DNA of 48,769 nucleotides from assembly GCA_050945315.1 (NCBI GenBank), contig JBMNSS010000005.1, positions 1 to 48,769 on the forward strand, read 5' to 3'. The notes beneath the pieces are model-generated. The model ran no database searches. It was not told where the DNA came from and saw only the letters and a list, made by a program, of their open reading frames with translations. The translations under genes were made by a program, and so were the position numbers. Source of the DNA: DTU080 sp050945315. GTDB taxonomy: Bacteria > Bacillota > Limnochordia > DTU080. Below are positions 1 to 8,645 of this stretch, piece by piece (positions within the stretch are counted from its first letter, which is position 1; each line of letters starts with the position of its first letter).

Positions 1-99
1 TTTCGACGGCATCGACTTGTCTACAACGATACGGCCTCGTGGGTCCAGCGCGATATAGCCAACTGAGGCGTCCCGCAGCGAACGCAAAGATCCGCCCAT
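1..99 (-). CDS. possible 5' end of an unrecognised gene running off the left edge
   Basis: Read on the minus strand, an open frame starts at an ATG at 97-99 and stays open to position 1 (33 codons). The peptide contains the plausible stretch GYIALDPRGRIVVDKS. The frame is also open upstream of that ATG for about 20 codons, so the true start is unclear, and no good ribosome-binding site is visible. I do not recognise a family. It would be divergent from every other gene in the window. The alternative is that this stretch is simply noncoding. Confidence 0.22.
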   Translation of the reverse strand, partial: MGGSLRSLRDASVGYIALDPRGRIVVDKSMPSK

Positions 100-453
100 C
101 CCAGCAACGTTCCATCGACCCTTTCCTATGCTGTGTGTCGGAGTCTGTAGCGGAATCGCAACTCACCGTGGAATTCAGTACCGCCTGTATACCGATCGCA
201 AGACATAGAATCTTAAGGCACTATGGAACACTGATGCTTCTTAAGACCTCTATACTGACGATAGATGTAGCCTTCTACAAGGCAGTATGTTAATATGAAA
301 GCGTTGTGTCTGCACCGGTCAGCCGCTACGGGCGCGAGCATCGTGCCTGCTGCGGCTATTTTTGCCCCAACAGCTGGGGCGTGTACCAATCGGCAACAGC
401 CTTCTTCGGTTGCTCGCGGGTCATGCTATTACTGCACAACACGAGAGAGGGCG
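100..453. other. intergenic stretch with no recognisable gene
   Basis: Several overlapping short open frames occur on the + strand, but none has convincing composition or a ribosome-binding site. A short perfect hairpin (GCCCCA, 5-base loop, TGGGGC) lies near 366-382 but is not followed by a T tract on either strand. No tRNA or other RNA gene was recognised. Confidence 0.4.
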
Positions 454-669
454 ATGGACATGAAAGACAACATAGATAGACGGGTCTACCGCTGTCCGAT
501 TTGTACGTTGGAGACGCCCCACGAGATCATTGGGCACCTCGGCGGGATGTATGGCATCTGCTGCACACATTGCAGGAACGGTTCGTTGGTATGGGAGGAT
601 GAACTTCACATCTACCAACTGCGGTGGGAAGACGAGCTGCGGGACATTATGCAGGAATTGAGCACTTGA
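454..669 (+). CDS. small zinc-ribbon-like protein, function unknown
   Basis: A 71-residue protein starting at ATG 454, preceded by GAGAGG at 444-449. The frame extends further upstream to 295, but that part has poor composition. It carries two CxxC pairs, Cys14-Pro-Ile-Cys17 and Cys37-Thr-His-Cys40, separated by 19 residues, the geometry of a small zinc ribbon. The C-terminal 30 residues are acidic and aromatic and probably helical. No close family is recognised. It stands alone between two weakly coding stretches, so its neighbours say nothing about its role. Nucleic-acid or protein binding would be the usual guess for such a ribbon, but that is inference. ATG 460 is an alternative start. 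Confidence 0.5.
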   Translation: MDMKDNIDRRVYRCPICTLETPHEIIGHLGGMYGICCTHCRNGSLVWEDELHIYQLRWEDELRDIMQELST

Positions 670-1137
670 CTTGATCGACCTTTTGAGACCTCGACAGTCT
701 GCGGCAGTTGCGCACTCAATCGGTGTTATGCTTCGAACACTGCATTGTGAGTGAACAAATGCTCTATCGCCTGCGGGTTCTGCGCAGGATGATCAGGCCT
801 TGTCATCTTAGAGAATCGCGCGGAAGGACTGGCGAGGAAACCGCCACCCGCCGCCCGCCGGTAGCACCTGACAGTCCGGATGGGGGACAGGGGTGTTTCG
901 GAACACTCCTGCCGTCCCCCCCCACAGCAGACAGCAGTGTTTCCACCGATGATCCGGCATCTGAGAGACTTGATCATCGCAAACGCATTCCGGCGGCATC
1001 ACACCATCTACGGTGCTTCCCGAAGGAATACGATAAAGGCGGACTCTGACTTGCTTGCCCCTGAGAACAGGGGTGTGGTAACATGGCAACTAGTCTAGGA
1101 GTGGCATCAACCACCCCAAAGCTGGAGGTACGATGGT
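670..1137. other. 468-bp gene-poor leader upstream of topA
   Basis: Frames are open on both strands (for example 708-1049 and 726-977) but overlap each other, lack ribosome-binding sites and are rich in Arg and Pro, as expected from GC-rich noncoding DNA. The stretch contains the REP-like palindrome at 882-920 and a short hairpin near 1055-1071 (CCCCT, GAGAAC, AGGGG). No convincing sigma-A promoter for topA was found, although one must lie here unless topA is transcribed from further left. Confidence 0.45.
882..920. repeat. REP-like imperfect palindrome
   Basis: GGGGGAC then GGGGTGTT, a TCGG loop, AACACTCCT and GTCCCCC form a long imperfect hairpin with unpaired A and GCC at the inner junction. 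The outer motif GGGGACAGG...CCTG..GTCCCC resembles dispersed palindromes associated with REP-type tyrosine transposases (RAYT) in Firmicutes. No T tract follows, so a simple terminator for the upstream small gene is less likely. Only one copy is in the window, so the repeat status is inferred from the motif. Confidence 0.5.
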
Positions 1138-3252
1138 TTGGGCACTCTAGTGATTGTGGAGTCTCCGGCAAAAGCCAGAACCATTGGGAGATTCCTGGGT
1201 CGGAATTACTCTGTCAAGGCTTCGATGGGTCACGTGCGTGACTTACCGCGAAGCCAATTTGGCGTTGACATTGAGAACGATTTTGCTCCCAAGTACATCA
1301 CCGTTCGCGGCCAAGGAAAACGACTGCAAGAGCTACGCACGGCCGCCCGAAAAGCTGATCGTGTCCTTTTGGCTACGGACCCGGATCGCGAAGGCGAAGC
1401 CATCTCGTGGCACTTGGCTGAAGCCCTCAAACTGGACACGGAAGCTCAACAACGCATCGAGTTTAACGAGATAACCCGGAGCGCCGTAGAAAAGGCGATC
1501 AAAAACCCCAGGCCGATTGATTTCAACCTGGTAAATGCGCAACAAGCGCGCCGGGTGTTAGACCGGCTGGTGGGCTACAAGTTGAGCCCTCTTTTATGGG
1601 AAAAGATAAAACCCGGATTGTCCGCCGGCCGTGTTCAGTCGGCTGCCTTGCGTATGATATGCGATCGCGAGACGGACATCAAAGAGTTTAAGTCCGAAGA
1701 GTACTGGAGTCTAACCGTGTGGTTGTCCAAGACGCAGACCGGTACTCAGTTCCCCGCGCGTCTTATCCGCTGCGGGGAGGAAAATGCGGAGTTGAGGAAC
1801 GAAGCTGAAACGCTAGCCATCGTGCAGGAGCTGGAAAACGCTTCCTATCGGGTAAACACGGTGAAGCGTTCTAGACGCACACGCCGACCGACTGCCCCTT
1901 TTACCACCAGTACCATGCAACAAGAGGCCGCCCGGCGTCTGCGCTTCACCGCCAGGCGCACCATGAGTGTCGCTCAACAGCTGTATGAGGGTCTGGACGT
2001 GGGCGAAGGAACGGTCGGTCTCATCACCTATCTGCGCACAGATTCAACACGGGTCGCGACTGAAGCCCAGGCTGCTGCCCAAGAGTTGATTGACAGCACA
2101 TGGGGAAGTGAATACAGACCAAAACAGCCACCTCAGTATAAGTCTAAACGGGGAGCTCAGGAGGCCCATGAGGCCATCCGTCCCACCGACGTCAGGCGCA
2201 CTCCCGAATCCGTAAAAGAGCATCTGACGCGGGAGCAACACCTGCTGTACAAGTTGATCTGGGAGCGTTTTATCGCCAGCCAAATGGCACCGGCCGTCTT
2301 TGACACGGTGACAGCAGACATCGCGCCGTTGGTAGACGATGCTCAATTGCCCTACACCTTCAGAGCCACTGGTTCAACGATACGCTTTTCGGGTTTCATG
2401 GCAGTCTATAGCGAGCAAACGGACGAAGATAATGACTCTGATGACTCAGAGAAGAAGTTGCCCGACTTACAGGAGGGTGACGACCTACTCGAGCGAAAAA
2501 TAGATCCGCGTCAGCATTTTACGCAACCGCCTCCCCGGTTCACGGAAGCCATGTTGGTCAAGACCATGGAAGAGTTGGGGATTGGGCGCCCCAGCACCTA
2601 CGCTACGATTATCGACACGATCCAAAAACGGGGCTATGTCACCAAACAAGAAAACCGCTTTGCGCCCACGGAACTGGGATTTGCCGCAGTCGATCTGCTT
2701 AAGACGCATTTCCCTGACATCGTAGATGTCGAATTCACGGCCAACATGGAGCAACGGCTGGATGACATAGAGGACGGTAAGACAGACTGGGTGGGTCTCA
2801 TTCGAGAGTTCTACGGTCCCTTCTCCGATTCATTGGAGCGAGCTCATGTCTTGGCCGAAGAAAAGCGGATTGAGGATGAGGTCACTGACGAGATCTGCGA
2901 ATCTTGTGGTCGCAACATGGTCATCAAATGGGGACGTTTCGGCAAGTTCTTGGCTTGTCCCGGATACCCCGAATGCAAGACCACCAAGCCACTGCTGATC
3001 GAGATCGGTGTTCCGTGTCCAAAGTGCGGCAGCAGCATTGTTGAGAGGAAGAGCCGACGGGGCCGCGCTTTCTATGGCTGCGCCGCCTATCCTGAGTGCG
3101 ATTTCACCAGCTGGCAACGCCCGGTGGCGGCCAAGTGCCCGGCCTGTGGCGGATATATGGTTGAACGCCGGCGACGCAATCAAGAGACTCTTTGGGTATG
3201 TGCCGATAAGGAGTGCGGCCAGACGATGGCCCCCTCTGACAGCTCGTCTTAA
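1138..3252 (+). CDS. topA: DNA topoisomerase I
   Basis: Type IA topoisomerase of 704 residues that relaxes negatively supercoiled DNA through a transient 5'-phosphotyrosine link. The N-terminal Toprim domain opens with TLVIVESPAKA and carries the acidic motif DPDREGEA (residues 81-88). The catalytic tyrosine is Tyr298 in GLITYLRTDSTR. The C-terminus has three Cys4 zinc ribbons beginning near Cys587 (CESC, CPKC and CPAC pairs), a common but variable feature of the family. The start is TTG 1138, nine bases after GGAGG (1124-1128). The ATG at 1133 is out of frame and stops after five codons across the topA start. In Bacillus, trmFO and xerC separate topA from hslV; here hslV follows directly, 34 bases downstream. 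Confidence 0.97.
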   Translation: MGTLVIVESPAKARTIGRFLGRNYSVKASMGHVRDLPRSQFGVDIENDFAPKYITVRGQGKRLQELRTAARKADRVLLATDPDREGEAISWHLAEALKLDTEAQQRIEFNEITRSAVEKAIKNPRPIDFNLVNAQQARRVLDRLVGYKLSPLLWEKIKPGLSAGRVQSAALRMICDRETDIKEFKSEEYWSLTVWLSKTQTGTQFPARLIRCGEENAELRNEAETLAIVQELENASYRVNTVKRSRRTRRPTAPFTTSTMQQEAARRLRFTARRTMSVAQQLYEGLDVGEGTVGLITYLRTDSTRVATEAQAAAQELIDSTWGSEYRPKQPPQYKSKRGAQEAHEAIRPTDVRRTPESVKEHLTREQHLLYKLIWERFIASQMAPAVFDTVTADIAPLVDDAQLPYTFRATGSTIRFSGFMAVYSEQTDEDNDSDDSEKKLPDLQEGDDLLERKIDPRQHFTQPPPRFTEAMLVKTMEELGIGRPSTYATIIDTIQKRGYVTKQENRFAPTELGFAAVDLLKTHFPDIVDVEFTANMEQRLDDIEDGKTDWVGLIREFYGPFSDSLERAHVLAEEKRIEDEVTDEICESCGRNMVIKWGRFGKFLACPGYPECKTTKPLLIEIGVPCPKCGSSIVERKSRRGRAFYGCAAYPECDFTSWQRPVAAKCPACGGYMVERRRRNQETLWVCADKECGQTMAPSDSSS

Positions 3253-3286
3253 CCACGACGAGCAAAGGCGAAAGGAGAGCGACCCG

Positions 3287-3817
3287 ATGATCCATGCCAC
3301 AACCATTGTCGGCGTAAAAGGAGCATCAGCAGGGGCTTTAGCAGGGGATGGCCAGGTCACCCTCGGCGAACACACCGTCATTAAGCATACGGCGCGAAAG
3401 ATCCGCCGTCTCTACCATGGTACCGTACTGGCCGGATTTGCCGGTGCAGCGGCGGATGCCTTCGCCTTGTTTGAACGATTCGAAGGCCGCCTTGAGGAAT
3501 ACAGGGGAGATCTCCTGAGAGCCTCAGTAGAATTGGCCAAGGAATGGCGCACTGATCGCGCCCTGCGTCAACTGCAAGCCCTCATGGTGGTCATGGACAA
3601 GCATACGCTCCTCATCATCTCAGGAACAGGCGAGATCATAGAGCCCGACGACGGCATCGCAGCTGTGGGCTCAGGAGGCCCGTATGCCCTGGCCGCCGCC
3701 CGAGGACTTGTGCGTCACACCGCGCTTCCGCCGGCGGAAGTGGCTCGGGAGGCGCTCCGCATCGCTTCAGAGATCTGTGTGTACACAAATGATCACATAT
3801 CCGTAGAAGAGCTATAG
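3287..3817 (+). CDS. hslV: ATP-dependent protease subunit HslV (ClpQ)
   Basis: Proteolytic subunit of the two-component HslVU protease, a dodecamer of two stacked hexameric rings related to proteasome beta subunits. The protein is 176 residues, normal for the family. It starts MIHATTI; Thr5 aligns with the N-terminal nucleophile, so a four-residue propeptide is expected to be removed. The family motifs AGDGQVT and GFAGAAADAFALFERFE are intact, as are IKHTARK and the C-terminal GEICVYTND-like end (here SEICVYTND). ATG 3287 is preceded by AAAGGAG near 3271. The hslU gene follows after 28 bases, so the two are surely co-expressed. Confidence 0.97.
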   Translation: MIHATTIVGVKGASAGALAGDGQVTLGEHTVIKHTARKIRRLYHGTVLAGFAGAAADAFALFERFEGRLEEYRGDLLRASVELAKEWRTDRALRQLQALMVVMDKHTLLIISGTGEIIEPDDGIAAVGSGGPYALAAARGLVRHTALPPAEVAREALRIASEICVYTNDHISVEEL

Positions 3818-3845
3818 ACCAAGATATGAACCGGGGGGTGAGATC

Positions 3846-5249
3846 TTGGCAACCGAATTGACACCGCGCAGGATCGTTGAGGAGCTCGACCGATATATCG
3901 TCGGACAAAAAGAGGCCAAGAAGGCCGTAGCAATCGCTTTGCGTAACCGTTACCGGCATCGCCTGCTTTCACCCGAGATGCGCGATGAAGTGGCTCCCAA
4001 GAATATCCTTATGATCGGCCCCACGGGCGTAGGAAAGACGGAAATAGCGCGCCGTCTGGCGCGTCTTGCTTCTGCGCCTTTTATCAAAGTGGAGGCCACT
4101 CGGTTTACTGAGGTCGGCTATGTCGGTCGAGACGTGGAGTCCATGATCCGCGACTTGGTTGAGGTCTCCTTGCGCATGGTGCGACACGAACACATGGAAG
4201 AGGTCCGCGAACAAGCGGAACAACTGGCTGAAGAACGACTGGTCAGTCTTTTGGCTCCCATGCCGACTGCTGAACCTCCGCCCAACCCATTCGCCGCCAT
4301 GTTTGGGATGTCAGCCTACTCTCACACCGAGCCCAGGGAATCGAATGCGACAAAGGACCAAGAAAGCCTGCAACGCACCCGCGAGGAGCTGCGCAATCAG
4401 TTGCGCCAAGGTCTCTTGGAGGAACGAGTCGTTGAATTCGAGGTGGAAGAAAGCGGGCCCAACTTCTTCGATGTCTTTGCGGGAGTAGGCATGGATGAAA
4501 TGGGTATGAGTCTTCAGGACATGCTCACCCAAGTTATGCCAAGAAAGACGCGCAAGCGCAAAATGAAGATCAGGGATGCCCGTAAGGTCCTGGTGCAAGA
4601 AGAGGCGCAGAAGCTGGTGGATATGGACGAAGCTGCTGCTGAAGCCGTCAGGCGTACTGAGGAATCGGGCATCGTCTTCCTGGATGAAATGGACAAGATT
4701 GCCGGCCGCGAGAGTAGCACAGGGCCGGATGTGTCTCGTGAAGGTGTACAACGCGATATTCTGCCGATCGTCGAGGGAACCACGGTGAACACCAAGTATG
4801 GCCCAGTGCGCACCGACCACATCCTGTTCATCGCCGCAGGTGCTTTTCATGTCTCAAAACCGGCCGATCTCATCCCCGAGCTACAGGGTCGCTTTCCCAT
4901 CCGCGTCGAACTTCACAGCCTGACTCAAGACGATTTCTGCCGCATCCTAAAAGAGCCTCAAAACGCTCTGATAAAGCAGTATGCGGCGCTAATGGCCACG
5001 GAAGGCGTGCACCTCGAGTTCACCGACGACAGCCTGATCGAGATCGCTCGTATGGCCGAGGAGGTCAACAGGAGAGCTGAGAATATAGGGGCTCGGCGAC
5101 TACACACAATCCTCGAGAAGCTGTTGGAGGATTTGTCTTTTGCCGCTCCGGAAATCGGCGAGCAAACCGTAACCGTCACGGCAGAGTATGTGCATCGACA
5201 CCTGAATGATCTCGTAGAAGACGCTGACTTAAGCCGTTATATCCTGTAA
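3846..5249 (+). CDS. hslU: ATP-dependent protease ATPase subunit HslU (ClpY)
   Basis: AAA+ unfoldase that feeds substrates to HslV; 467 residues, full length. The Walker A motif GPTGVGKT lies at about residues 58-65 and Walker B, VFLDEMDKI, near 277-285. Between them sits the charged I-domain insertion (about 110-240) that marks HslU among ClpX-like ATPases. The C-terminus ends in RYIL, matching the conserved tail that docks into HslV. The TTG start at 3846 follows a GGGGGG-type ribosome-binding site. In Bacillus, codY and the fla/che operon come next; here a single FliM/FliY-like gene follows. Confidence 0.97.
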   Translation: MATELTPRRIVEELDRYIVGQKEAKKAVAIALRNRYRHRLLSPEMRDEVAPKNILMIGPTGVGKTEIARRLARLASAPFIKVEATRFTEVGYVGRDVESMIRDLVEVSLRMVRHEHMEEVREQAEQLAEERLVSLLAPMPTAEPPPNPFAAMFGMSAYSHTEPRESNATKDQESLQRTREELRNQLRQGLLEERVVEFEVEESGPNFFDVFAGVGMDEMGMSLQDMLTQVMPRKTRKRKMKIRDARKVLVQEEAQKLVDMDEAAAEAVRRTEESGIVFLDEMDKIAGRESSTGPDVSREGVQRDILPIVEGTTVNTKYGPVRTDHILFIAAGAFHVSKPADLIPELQGRFPIRVELHSLTQDDFCRILKEPQNALIKQYAALMATEGVHLEFTDDSLIEIARMAEEVNRRAENIGARRLHTILEKLLEDLSFAAPEIGEQTVTVTAEYVHRHLNDLVEDADLSRYIL

Positions 5250-5279
5250 GGAGGCATGACTTCCAAGGAGGGAATCGCT

Positions 5280-6173
5280 GTGGCTATGGCATTGTCCCGC
5301 CAAGAACTTGATGCTCTGCTCGGTGCGGGAGCTGAGCGTCGCCACACATCAATCGATGAAAGTGCCCTTAACAGGTTCATGCACAAGGCCACGGAATGCC
5401 TAGATGCATTCCTGGGTTCTGTTTGTCGCTTTCAACCAGGTAAACCGTTTGTCTCGACCTGGGATGACTTGCCGCTGGCCATGGAGGTTTCGAGCGGCAC
5501 CAGGTTGCTCTGCGTGGAAGCCAGGTCGTCCGAACCCACCCGATCAATATTCGTGGCCACTACCAGCCTTACGGCCTATCATTTGGACGAAACCGCCAAC
5601 CGACACACCGGAGGGACACAGAATCACGCTCCGTTTGTCGCCTGGCGTCGGGTTGTCGAGTACATGATAACCGAATCAGTGGCTGCTTTGAACAATCCCG
5701 GCGAGTTGACGCCTGTGAGTTGGCAGTCGCAGTCTCCCCGCCGCTGGGACATCGGAACTGACGAGGATAGCGAGGCTTTTGTCGACAAAGAGGCTCAAAT
5801 CGTAGTCATACCCCTGTACGCCGCGGAAGACAGGAGCCGAGCGTTGTACGTGCTAATGTCTCCGGAGGTCTTGACGAACCTGTGTTCGTCGCCGCCGCCC
5901 TCCTCGACAACCGAGCAAGAGCAAATATGCGCTGCGACACTTCCTTCACGCTTGGCGGAGATTCCACTCTCTATAAGCATCGTTGCTCCCGCCGGACAAC
6001 TCACTGTACGCAGTGTGGCACTGTGGCAAGTCGGCAGTATTGTTCCCCTGACACTTACCCCCAACTCATCCATAGAACTTCAGGTGAACCAACATGATCT
6101 AGCTGTGGGTGACCTGATAATAAACCCTGACGGTAGCCTCGCGGTAAGGATTACCACACTGCTGTCTCAGTAG
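5280..6173 (+). CDS. FliM/FliY-like protein with a C-terminal SpoA (FliN) domain
   Basis: A 297-residue protein. The N-terminus, MAMALSRQELDALLGAG, matches the EIDALL peptide that in FliM and FliY binds CheY-P. The last 70 residues (about 227-297, from EIPLSISIV) read as a SpoA/FliN surface-presentation domain with the usual V.L.VGDLI pattern. The middle resembles a diverged FliM/CheC-like segment but lacks clear phosphatase motifs. In flagellated cells such proteins build the switch C-ring. The GTG start at 5280 is chosen because AAGGAGGG at 5265-5272 is well spaced; the ATG at 5256 sits only one base after another GGAGG. No other flagellar or chemotaxis gene is in the window, although this is the position of the fla/che operon in Bacillus. 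Confidence 0.72.
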   Translation: MAMALSRQELDALLGAGAERRHTSIDESALNRFMHKATECLDAFLGSVCRFQPGKPFVSTWDDLPLAMEVSSGTRLLCVEARSSEPTRSIFVATTSLTAYHLDETANRHTGGTQNHAPFVAWRRVVEYMITESVAALNNPGELTPVSWQSQSPRRWDIGTDEDSEAFVDKEAQIVVIPLYAAEDRSRALYVLMSPEVLTNLCSSPPPSSTTEQEQICAATLPSRLAEIPLSISIVAPAGQLTVRSVALWQVGSIVPLTLTPNSSIELQVNQHDLAVGDLIINPDGSLAVRITTLLSQ

Positions 6174-6212
6174 AATCCGATCCGAGTCCAAGCTGCTCAG
6201 GTAAACCGGATA

Positions 6213-6241
6213 TTGATGGGGTCTGTTGTTAATGGTATACT
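6213..6241 (+). promoter_or_regulatory. sigma-A-type promoter of rpsB
   Basis: -35 TTGATG (6213-6218), 17-bp spacer, -10 TATACT (6236-6241) with an extended TGG just upstream of the -10. It leaves an RNA leader of about 110 bases before rpsB. The leader contains two copies of GGATCCGGA exactly 60 bases apart (6264 and 6324); the self-complementary GGATCC cores could pair and enclose a CTCGC/GCGAG stem. Confidence 0.75.
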
Positions 6242-6356
6242 TAGCGATGGTCAAATTACACACGGATCCGGACCGGGCCGACGGGTGCTCGCCCATGCGG
6301 TGCGAGTTCTCGGAGGGGAAGATGGATCCGGAGGTCTAACCCAGGGAGGTACATTA

Positions 6357-7157
6357 ATGGCAGTGGTTTCCATGAAACAGCTCCTGGAAGCCGGCGTGCA
6401 CTTTGGGCACCAAACCAGGCGCTGGAATCCGAAGATGGCTCCTTATATTTTCACGGAGCGCAACGGCATCTACATCATAGACCTACAGAAGACGGTGCGG
6501 AAAGTTGATGAAGCGTACAACTTCGTCAAAGAGATGGCTGCCGACGGAGGTCTGCTTCTTTTCGTAGGAACTAAGAAGCAGGCACAAGAGACAGTCAAGG
6601 CCGAAGCCGCTCGTTGCGGCATGCCCTACGTCAATACGCGTTGGCTCGGCGGCATGCTCACCAATTTCAGGACATTGCGGGGACGTATTCAGCGCCTCAG
6701 GCAACTGGAGGAAATGGAGAACGACGGGTCGTTCGCGGTTCTTCCAAAGAAAGAGGTTCTTCAGCTTCTCAAAGAAAAGGAACGTCTCGAGAGGTTTGTC
6801 GGCGGAGTGCGTAACATGAATAGGCTACCGAATGCCGTCTTTGTTATCGACCCTCGTAAGGAACGAAACGCGGTGGCCGAGGCTCGCAAGCTGAACATCC
6901 CCATCATATCCATCGTAGATACCAACTGTGATCCTGATGAGATCGATTTCGTCATTCCCGGAAATGATGACGCAATCCGGGCCATCAGGCTTTTGACCGG
7001 TAAGATGGCTGACGCTGTCATCGAAGGACACGAAGGCCGCGAAGAAGCGGCTGAAGACGTGATTGAAGAACCCCAATCGAGTGAAGGAGAAAGCTTCGAC
7101 AGCGACGAAGTCGATACGGATGACGCAACGATCGAAGAAGAGTCTGTGGAAGCGTAA
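6357..7157 (+). CDS. rpsB: 30S ribosomal protein S2
   Basis: Ribosomal protein of the small-subunit head-body junction; 266 residues. It begins MAVVSMKQLLEAGVHFGHQTRRWNPKM in full agreement with the family (quoted in two parts: MAVVSMKQLLEAG and VHFGHQTRRWNPKM). The motifs RWLGGMLTNF and PDAVFVIDP-like (here PNAVFVIDP) are present. The last 35 residues form an acidic tail longer than in Bacillus. ATG 6357 follows GGGAGG (6344-6349). It has its own promoter at 6213 and a terminator-like hairpin directly downstream. Confidence 0.98.
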   Translation: MAVVSMKQLLEAGVHFGHQTRRWNPKMAPYIFTERNGIYIIDLQKTVRKVDEAYNFVKEMAADGGLLLFVGTKKQAQETVKAEAARCGMPYVNTRWLGGMLTNFRTLRGRIQRLRQLEEMENDGSFAVLPKKEVLQLLKEKERLERFVGGVRNMNRLPNAVFVIDPRKERNAVAEARKLNIPIISIVDTNCDPDEIDFVIPGNDDAIRAIRLLTGKMADAVIEGHEGREEAAEDVIEEPQSSEGESFDSDEVDTDDATIEEESVEA

Positions 7158-7165
7158 GGCGTCCC

Positions 7166-7195
7166 GGGGCGGCCGTTACGAGTAGCCGCCCTTTT
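7166..7195 (+). terminator. hairpin between rpsB and tsf, terminator or attenuator
   Basis: GGGGCGGC (7166-7173) pairs with GCCGCCC (7185-7191) across an 11-base loop and is followed by TTTT. The short T tract suggests partial termination, which would lower tsf expression relative to rpsB. Confidence 0.65.
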
Positions 7196-7230
7196 GGTCG
7201 GATTTGATTGCTTAGGAGTGTGATTCGCTA

Positions 7231-7839
7231 GTGGAGATCTCGATGGCGATGGTGAAAGAGTTGCGCGAGCGCACTCAGGCAGGCATTATGGACTGCAAGA
7301 GGGCTCTGCAGGAGACAAACGGTGATATCGACAAGGCAATCACCCTATTGCGAGAAAAAGGACTCGCCGCGGCTGCCAAGAAGGCTGGAAGAACGGCGAA
7401 TGAAGGCATTGTGGACGCATATATTCACGCCGGCGGTCGCATAGGTGTGCTGATTGAGGTCAACTGTGAGACGGATTTCGTTGCCAAGAACGAAACCTTC
7501 AGGACTCTTGTTCGGGACTTGGCGATGCAAGTCGCTGCTTCCCGCCCGTTGTACGTCAGTCGCGATCAGGTTTCGGAGAGCCTCCTGGAAGAAGAGCGCG
7601 CCGTGTATGCTGCAACAGCGCGCAATGAAGGTAAGCCGGAAAACATCATTGAGCGAATTGTAGAGGGCAGGATTGAAAGATTTTACAAGGAGATCTGCCT
7701 CCTGGAGCAGCCGTTTATCAAAGACCCCGACAGGACTGTTGAGGATCTCATCAAAGAGACCATTGCCACATTAGGGGAGAACATCTCCGTACGGCGTTTT
7801 GCCCGCTACGAAATGGGGGAAGGGCTCCGCGATCAGTAA
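7231..7839 (+). CDS. tsf: translation elongation factor Ts
   Basis: Guanine nucleotide exchange factor for EF-Tu; 202 residues, the short form with one core subdomain as in many Clostridia and thermophiles. The N-terminal UBA-like domain reads MVKELRERTQAGIMDCKRAL, and the core motif IEVNCETDFVAKN that contacts EF-Tu is intact. GTG 7231 follows TTAGGAG; ATG 7243 and ATG 7249 are in-frame alternatives. It is separated from rpsB by 73 bases containing a hairpin, and pyrH follows after 38 bases. Confidence 0.97.
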   Translation: MEISMAMVKELRERTQAGIMDCKRALQETNGDIDKAITLLREKGLAAAAKKAGRTANEGIVDAYIHAGGRIGVLIEVNCETDFVAKNETFRTLVRDLAMQVAASRPLYVSRDQVSESLLEEERAVYAATARNEGKPENIIERIVEGRIERFYKEICLLEQPFIKDPDRTVEDLIKETIATLGENISVRRFARYEMGEGLRDQ

Positions 7840-7877
7840 TCGCCCGATGATCTACGGTGGTACAAAGGAGGCCCCAT

Positions 7878-8621
7878 ATGTCTGAGCGCCCTCTGTACTC
7901 GCGCATCATCGTCAAGCTCAGCGGTGAGTCTTTGGCCGGCAGTCAGGGCTTTGGGCTCGACTTTCAGGTCGTAGCCCGCATCGCTACGGAGATTAAAGCA
8001 GTATTCGATGCCGGTGTCGAAGTCTGTGTTGTAGTCGGCGGAGGCAATATCTGGCGCGGAGCGGCGGCCAGCGAGCGAGGGATGGATCGAGGTACGGCAG
8101 ACTACGCCGGGATGCTGGCCACTGTGATAAATGCTCTTGCGCTACAGGATGCCATGGAGCAGATCGGACTCGTCACGCGGCTACAAACGGCCATTGAAAT
8201 GAGGCCCGTGGCGGAACCCTACATACGCCGACGAGCGATCCGGCACCTCGAAAAGGGTAGGGTAGTGATATTTGCGGCAGGAACGGGCAACCCGTTCTTT
8301 ACCACGGATACAACCGCAGCTTTGCGGGCCGCGGAAGTAGATGCTGAAGTTATTCTCATGGCCAAGCGCGGTGTAGATGGCGTGTACGATGCTGATCCCC
8401 GCACAAATCCTGAAGCTCGCAAGTATGACACTTTGGAGTACATTCAGGTTTTGCAGCAGGGATTGCGGGTCATGGATGCCACTGCTACCTCGTTGTGCAT
8501 GGACAACGGCATTCCCATCATCGTTTTCAACTTCGATGAACCGGGCAATATTCTGCGCGCCGTCATGGGAGAAAGGATCGGCACAGTCGTGGGAATGGTG
8601 CCGAGAAACTCAGCTGAATAA
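7878..8621 (+). CDS. pyrH: UMP kinase
   Basis: Bacterial hexameric UMP kinase of the amino-acid kinase fold; phosphorylates UMP to UDP in pyrimidine nucleotide synthesis. 247 residues. Motifs visible: IVKLSGESLAG at the N-terminus, VVGGGNIWRG, and the UMP-binding and acceptor region GTGNPFFTTDTTAALRA. ATG 7878 is chosen over upstream in-frame GTG 7857 because AAAGGAGG (7864-7871) lies seven bases away. Gene order tsf-pyrH-frr is conserved in most bacteria. Confidence 0.98.
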   Translation: MSERPLYSRIIVKLSGESLAGSQGFGLDFQVVARIATEIKAVFDAGVEVCVVVGGGNIWRGAAASERGMDRGTADYAGMLATVINALALQDAMEQIGLVTRLQTAIEMRPVAEPYIRRRAIRHLEKGRVVIFAAGTGNPFFTTDTTAALRAAEVDAEVILMAKRGVDGVYDADPRTNPEARKYDTLEYIQVLQQGLRVMDATATSLCMDNGIPIIVFNFDEPGNILRAVMGERIGTVVGMVPRNSAE

Positions 8622-8645
8622 CCTAATAGTATCGTCAAAAACGAA

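Noticed and set aside
726..1171. Overlapping open frames on both strands upstream of topA
   Set aside because: They overlap each other and the topA start, lack ribosome-binding sites, and have Arg/Pro-rich compositions typical of GC-rich noncoding DNA.
4311..4850. 179-codon minus-strand frame inside hslU
   Set aside because: It is a shadow of the hslU coding frame with no independent support.
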